From Tanytarsus gracilentus (lineage: Eukaryota; Arthropoda; Insecta; Diptera; Chironomidae), in the NCBI GenBank assembly GCA_038502055.1, contig JAXRKN010000042.1, positions 3,472,001 to 3,536,000 on the forward strand: a DNA stretch of 64,000 bases. The letters run 5' to 3'. Made by a program: the position numbers and the translations under genes. The notes beneath the pieces were generated by a model. The model saw only the letters and a program-made list of their open reading frames with translations. It was not told the DNA's origin and made no database searches. Position 1 is the stretch's first letter. Each line of letters opens with the position of its first letter. This document shows positions 60,655 through 64,000 of the stretch, in pieces.

Positions 60655-63446
60655 CTTTTTTTTTGTATTCCTTTTTTGTTTGGAAAAAGTTAGTGTTAAC
60701 TTTACTGATTGTAGTTATCACTTTATACATTAACTATATAATATTATTTAATGTTCAAACTATGTTTAGATTACTTGCAATTATTTGTGGAGGAATAAAA
60801 ATATAAAAATGGTTGATTCAGGGCTGCATTAGTTGAATAAGATTTTACAATTGTTTTGCAAATTTGGATTTAAACAAAAACTTTCTTAAATATTTTGACT
60901 TCCACATTAATCACATCTTTTGCTTCGTATATAAGGTCAAAATTGAAAATTTGTATTTGTCACTTCTAATTTAAGAGTTTAAGGAAAAGTTGTTTTTATT
61001 TAAATTTTAATGATAAATCTTTAGTTTTGACGCTAAATTGAGTAACAAAGCTAAGTAGCAAACATTAGCTAAGTAGAAATTTAAATTCTATAAGCACTCT
61101 GCTAATTTTATCTTTTAGTATATTATATTATTCACTATTATTCTTTTATATTAATTATATAAAGCTACACTTTTGTGAGAAGCATAACGCTCCAATAAGT
61201 TTAAGAGAAATTTTAATCTTCACGTTTGTTTAAAAACAATTAAAGGAATAGTCAGCTTAGGTAGAATTTTGAGGCCGTGGCTTTAAGTGCACTTAAATTA
61301 TCAACTTAAATCTTCAAATTTCAAACAAGAAAAATGAAATGGAAAATTAGAAGGTCGACTGAAAATTCTTCAATATAAATCTAAGATGAAAAAAATATAT
61401 TTAGAGCACCGTTTTAGATTGACAATCTAATTAAAAATGAGATAATAAAAAGTGGAACTTTCAAAATAGTTTCAACGAAAAGCTTAATTTATAGTTAATG
61501 ATCTCAGTATACTCGAAACAGAGCTACGGGCGGCTTGCTGACTACAAATTTTTCTAGCATATATATACTTTTAGAAAATGTGACTTCGCCTGAACTTAAA
61601 TAAAAACAAAACCCCCCGAGTTTCAACAGCTGACTTATTTTTATAAATAAAAAACCAAAGGGTCACATTAAAAATGAAAATACTTTTATTTTCTTAAAAT
61701 AATAAAATATTGAACTTCTTCAGAAACCCAACCCATTAAAATTTGTCAATTTATTTTCCGTTGCTTGTAATTTGTATATTTAAAATTTCGCTTAAAAATC
61801 TTAATGTTGTTTGTGCTGAAAAGAAATCCTTGTAAATTATAAATAGTAAAACATTGCTTAAATTCATAGATTTTTTTTATTTTTCAATTCTTTCCGTTTC
61901 AAATTGTTAGAACATTTAAAACAATTTCGGTTTTTGTTACCATTGCATTCCAATTTATCTAAATTATGCTTCATTATTTGTATTTTTTATTTTCACTTAT
62001 CAAATTCATTTTTTTAATCTTATGCTGTGAATGAATTAAAACTAAAAACACTTTTCTTGCAAGAAAGAAGTTAATTATAAATTTGAAGAAATAAAATCGT
62101 ATTTTAGGAAATAAAGATAGAGTATGAGGAGTGAATTAATTAATATTTTGCGTAAATGTAGGTGTGTGTCTTGTAGGATACTCCACTTTTAATTTTTACT
62201 TAAGGTAACTGTACCGTTTAATTATTTCATACTAGATTTGCAATATAATTAAATTTATCATTTATCAGTACTTAAAAACATATATATGTGTGGTTTTGTA
62301 TATTTTCTCATTAGGTGTTAAAACATTAGTTTTCACAAAAACAATAAAATTTTGCTGCAGCTTTGGTGGCAGCACTAATAGATCAACACATTTTTTACGA
62401 AGGTGATTAGCAAATTTTTTAAACTAAAAATAATAAAATCACATTTTTCAATGGCTACAAAATTTAAAAAAACTAAAAAACTTACAAAAATGCGAACAAA
62501 TTTTGAAAGAACTATCTTAAATACTAAAGTGCTAAATTATCCATTTTTTCATTCTTTTTACACATTTTTTCCTTGCAAGAAGAGCTTTTAATGAAGATTT
62601 TTAGTCCCATTAAACTTTTCTTGCAATGAGGAACCGAACAAAGTTTGGTGGTTTTTCATTTTGAAGCATTTCATGGACTTTTTACTTTTTCTTGAATCAT
62701 TTACAATGCAAAAGATGCCATTTTACTCAATAATTATTTCTATAATAATATAAATTTTAATAACTATTTATAATTGTAAGTGTGAGTGTTTTTATCTTGC
62801 AAATTGCAACTTTTGCCCGTCATGTACGCTAAATATGTCCATGAAAAATTTACATCTTCACTCTAATACTAAATTTAATTTTTTATGACTAAGAGCACCA
62901 TTTATAATTAATTTTATACTCTTTATAAAATTTTGTGTCAATTTTTTTTTGTTTTATTTCGATAAATCATTTTGTATTTTTCATTTAAAAAATATCTAAA
63001 CTTTTCAATTATTATTTTTTTTGGTTTTTAAACACAGATGAAATACACAATTATATTAGCGAAAATTGAACAGTAGAAAAAATGAAGAGAGGAATTTTTG
63101 TGGTTAACCCAGTCTTTGCGCACTGATTTTGGTGCGTTTGCCAATAGTTTATTGAAATAATCATGATAATTTTTCAATCATTTATTACTACCCGCTTTGA
63201 CTTTCTTAAATTTCTCTTAAACCTCCCAATTTTATTCTCTACAATTTTAAATCTATCAGAAATCATCGACCGTTTTCCTTCTCACATGTTAACTAAAATT
63301 GACTACGATGAACAAAAATGACATTAAAATGGAAAACATTGAAAAACTTGAAATCACTAATTAAAAATCCACAATAATTTTAATTATAGATTATAATAAT
63401 TATATTTACAAATTTGCATCCCCTACAATTCATCATTGCTTTAGGA
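60655..63446. other. Intergenic region upstream of DCAF5
   Basis: DCAF5 promoter side, then featureless AT-rich DNA. No exon, RNA gene or convincing repeat found. A non-coding exon spliced to the small ORF at 63447 could lie here but cannot be placed. Confidence 0.5.
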
Positions 63447-63566
63447 ATGCCAAGGATGTTAGAATTTGAAGCATTTATGGCAGTGAATGCTGGTTTTTCA
63501 TCGGTTGGTATTTACACGATGATCTTAGTTCTAGGTATTTTAATAGTAATATTACTTATATACTAG
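63447..63566 (+). CDS. Putative 39-residue single-pass membrane micropeptide
   Basis: An ATG two bases after a good acceptor (ttcatcattgctttag|GA ATG) opens a 39-codon frame: a polar N-terminal half (MPRMLEFEAF...) and a C-terminal hydrophobic helix TMILVLGILIVILLIY ending at the stop. The first 90 nt are noticeably less AT-rich than the flanks. The layout resembles small membrane regulators such as the insect sarcolambans, but I see no sequence identity that proves a family. Alternatively the exon ends at a GT donor (CTAG|gtattt, 63535) and is the first coding exon of a larger membrane protein that continues past the window. Confidence 0.45.
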   Translation: MPRMLEFEAFMAVNAGFSSVGIYTMILVLGILIVILLIY

Positions 63567-64000
63567 TCTATAGAGGACATTACTTGTGGATTTTCGTGAG
63601 TAGTAACAACAAAAAAAATACAGAATCACAAGACTTTTGGGCAAACTAGCTTTTTTCATTTCACTTTCCGAAAAAACTTTAGGTGAAAAATACTAAACAT
63701 ATTATTATTGACAGTTCTTAAAATTCTAACGACGATTTTTTGTCTTTGGATTTGAAATCGGATACTGAAATTATTCAAATTGTTGTGTTCATCCCTGATT
63801 TACTTTTTTTTTTGACGCAAATATCTTTTTATGATTATTGCATATTAATGGCAGTGATGAGTTTGTAACGAAAGAATTATATCTTAGGAAGTGGTATTTG
63901 CTTAAAATTCTGTAAAATCAAGAAAAATTATTTCGTGGTAACTACAATCTAAAATTTGTTTTGACGAGAGAACGTTAATGAAAATATTTTATTAATGACA
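63567..64000. other. Window end, no feature recognised
   Basis: AT-rich DNA after the small ORF; could be its 3' UTR or an intron. Nothing else seen. Confidence 0.5.

Noticed and set aside
62403..62591. Lys/Phe-rich ORF in the right-hand spacer
   Set aside because: Composition is just that of AT-rich DNA and nothing supports translation.

Overview
The window is a piece of an AT-rich insect nuclear genome, most likely a dipteran and perhaps a nematoceran midge. Genes carry short GT-AG introns, often about 50-70 nt, inside large AT-rich introns and spacers. The Pin1 orthologue reads closest to Drosophila dodo as I recall it. I cannot name the species. Exon joins below were made by hand; in every gene modelled from start to stop, the summed exon lengths are divisible by three with no internal stop.

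Layout. 1-9277 (+) holds the last exons of the presynaptic calcium channel cacophony (Cav2). 13657-16773 (+) is the ER contact-site lipid-transfer protein PDZD8. 17923-20945 (+) is a small leucine-rich-repeat protein (LRRC20 type) with two alternative first exons. 21900-26514 (-) is an orphan receptor tyrosine phosphatase with a Ser/Thr-rich ectodomain; its last intron carries a transposon-like element containing satellite. After a gene-poor stretch come chaperonin subunit CCT7 (33040-35063, +) and dyschronic/whirlin (37126-41743, +).

The right-hand third is gene-dense: PNRC-like mRNA-decay adaptor (45273-45812, -); Rab21 (47163-48043, -) head-to-head with dolichyldiphosphatase DOLPP1 (48246-49173, +); short-chain acyl-CoA synthetase ACSS3 (49610-52545, -); NOP53 (52847-54385, -); Pin1/dodo (54724-55323, -); Golgi transport protein GOLT1 (55859-56863, +); and CRL4 adaptor DCAF5 (57284-60654, -). 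These are mostly ordinary housekeeping and neuronal genes with no operon-like logic. Several share short intergenic promoters.

The points most worth a second look are a 39-codon membrane micropeptide ORF at 63447; an ACSS3 intron with no canonical GT donor in the conserved frame plus an altered ATP-binding motif; an atypical receptor phosphatase; frame-setting microexons of 13 and 19 nt; a final cac exon that encodes only the last Cys of the PDZ ligand; and five inverted-repeat mobile-element candidates, two of them with perfect 8-bp target duplications. I did not find a wholly new multi-gene system.
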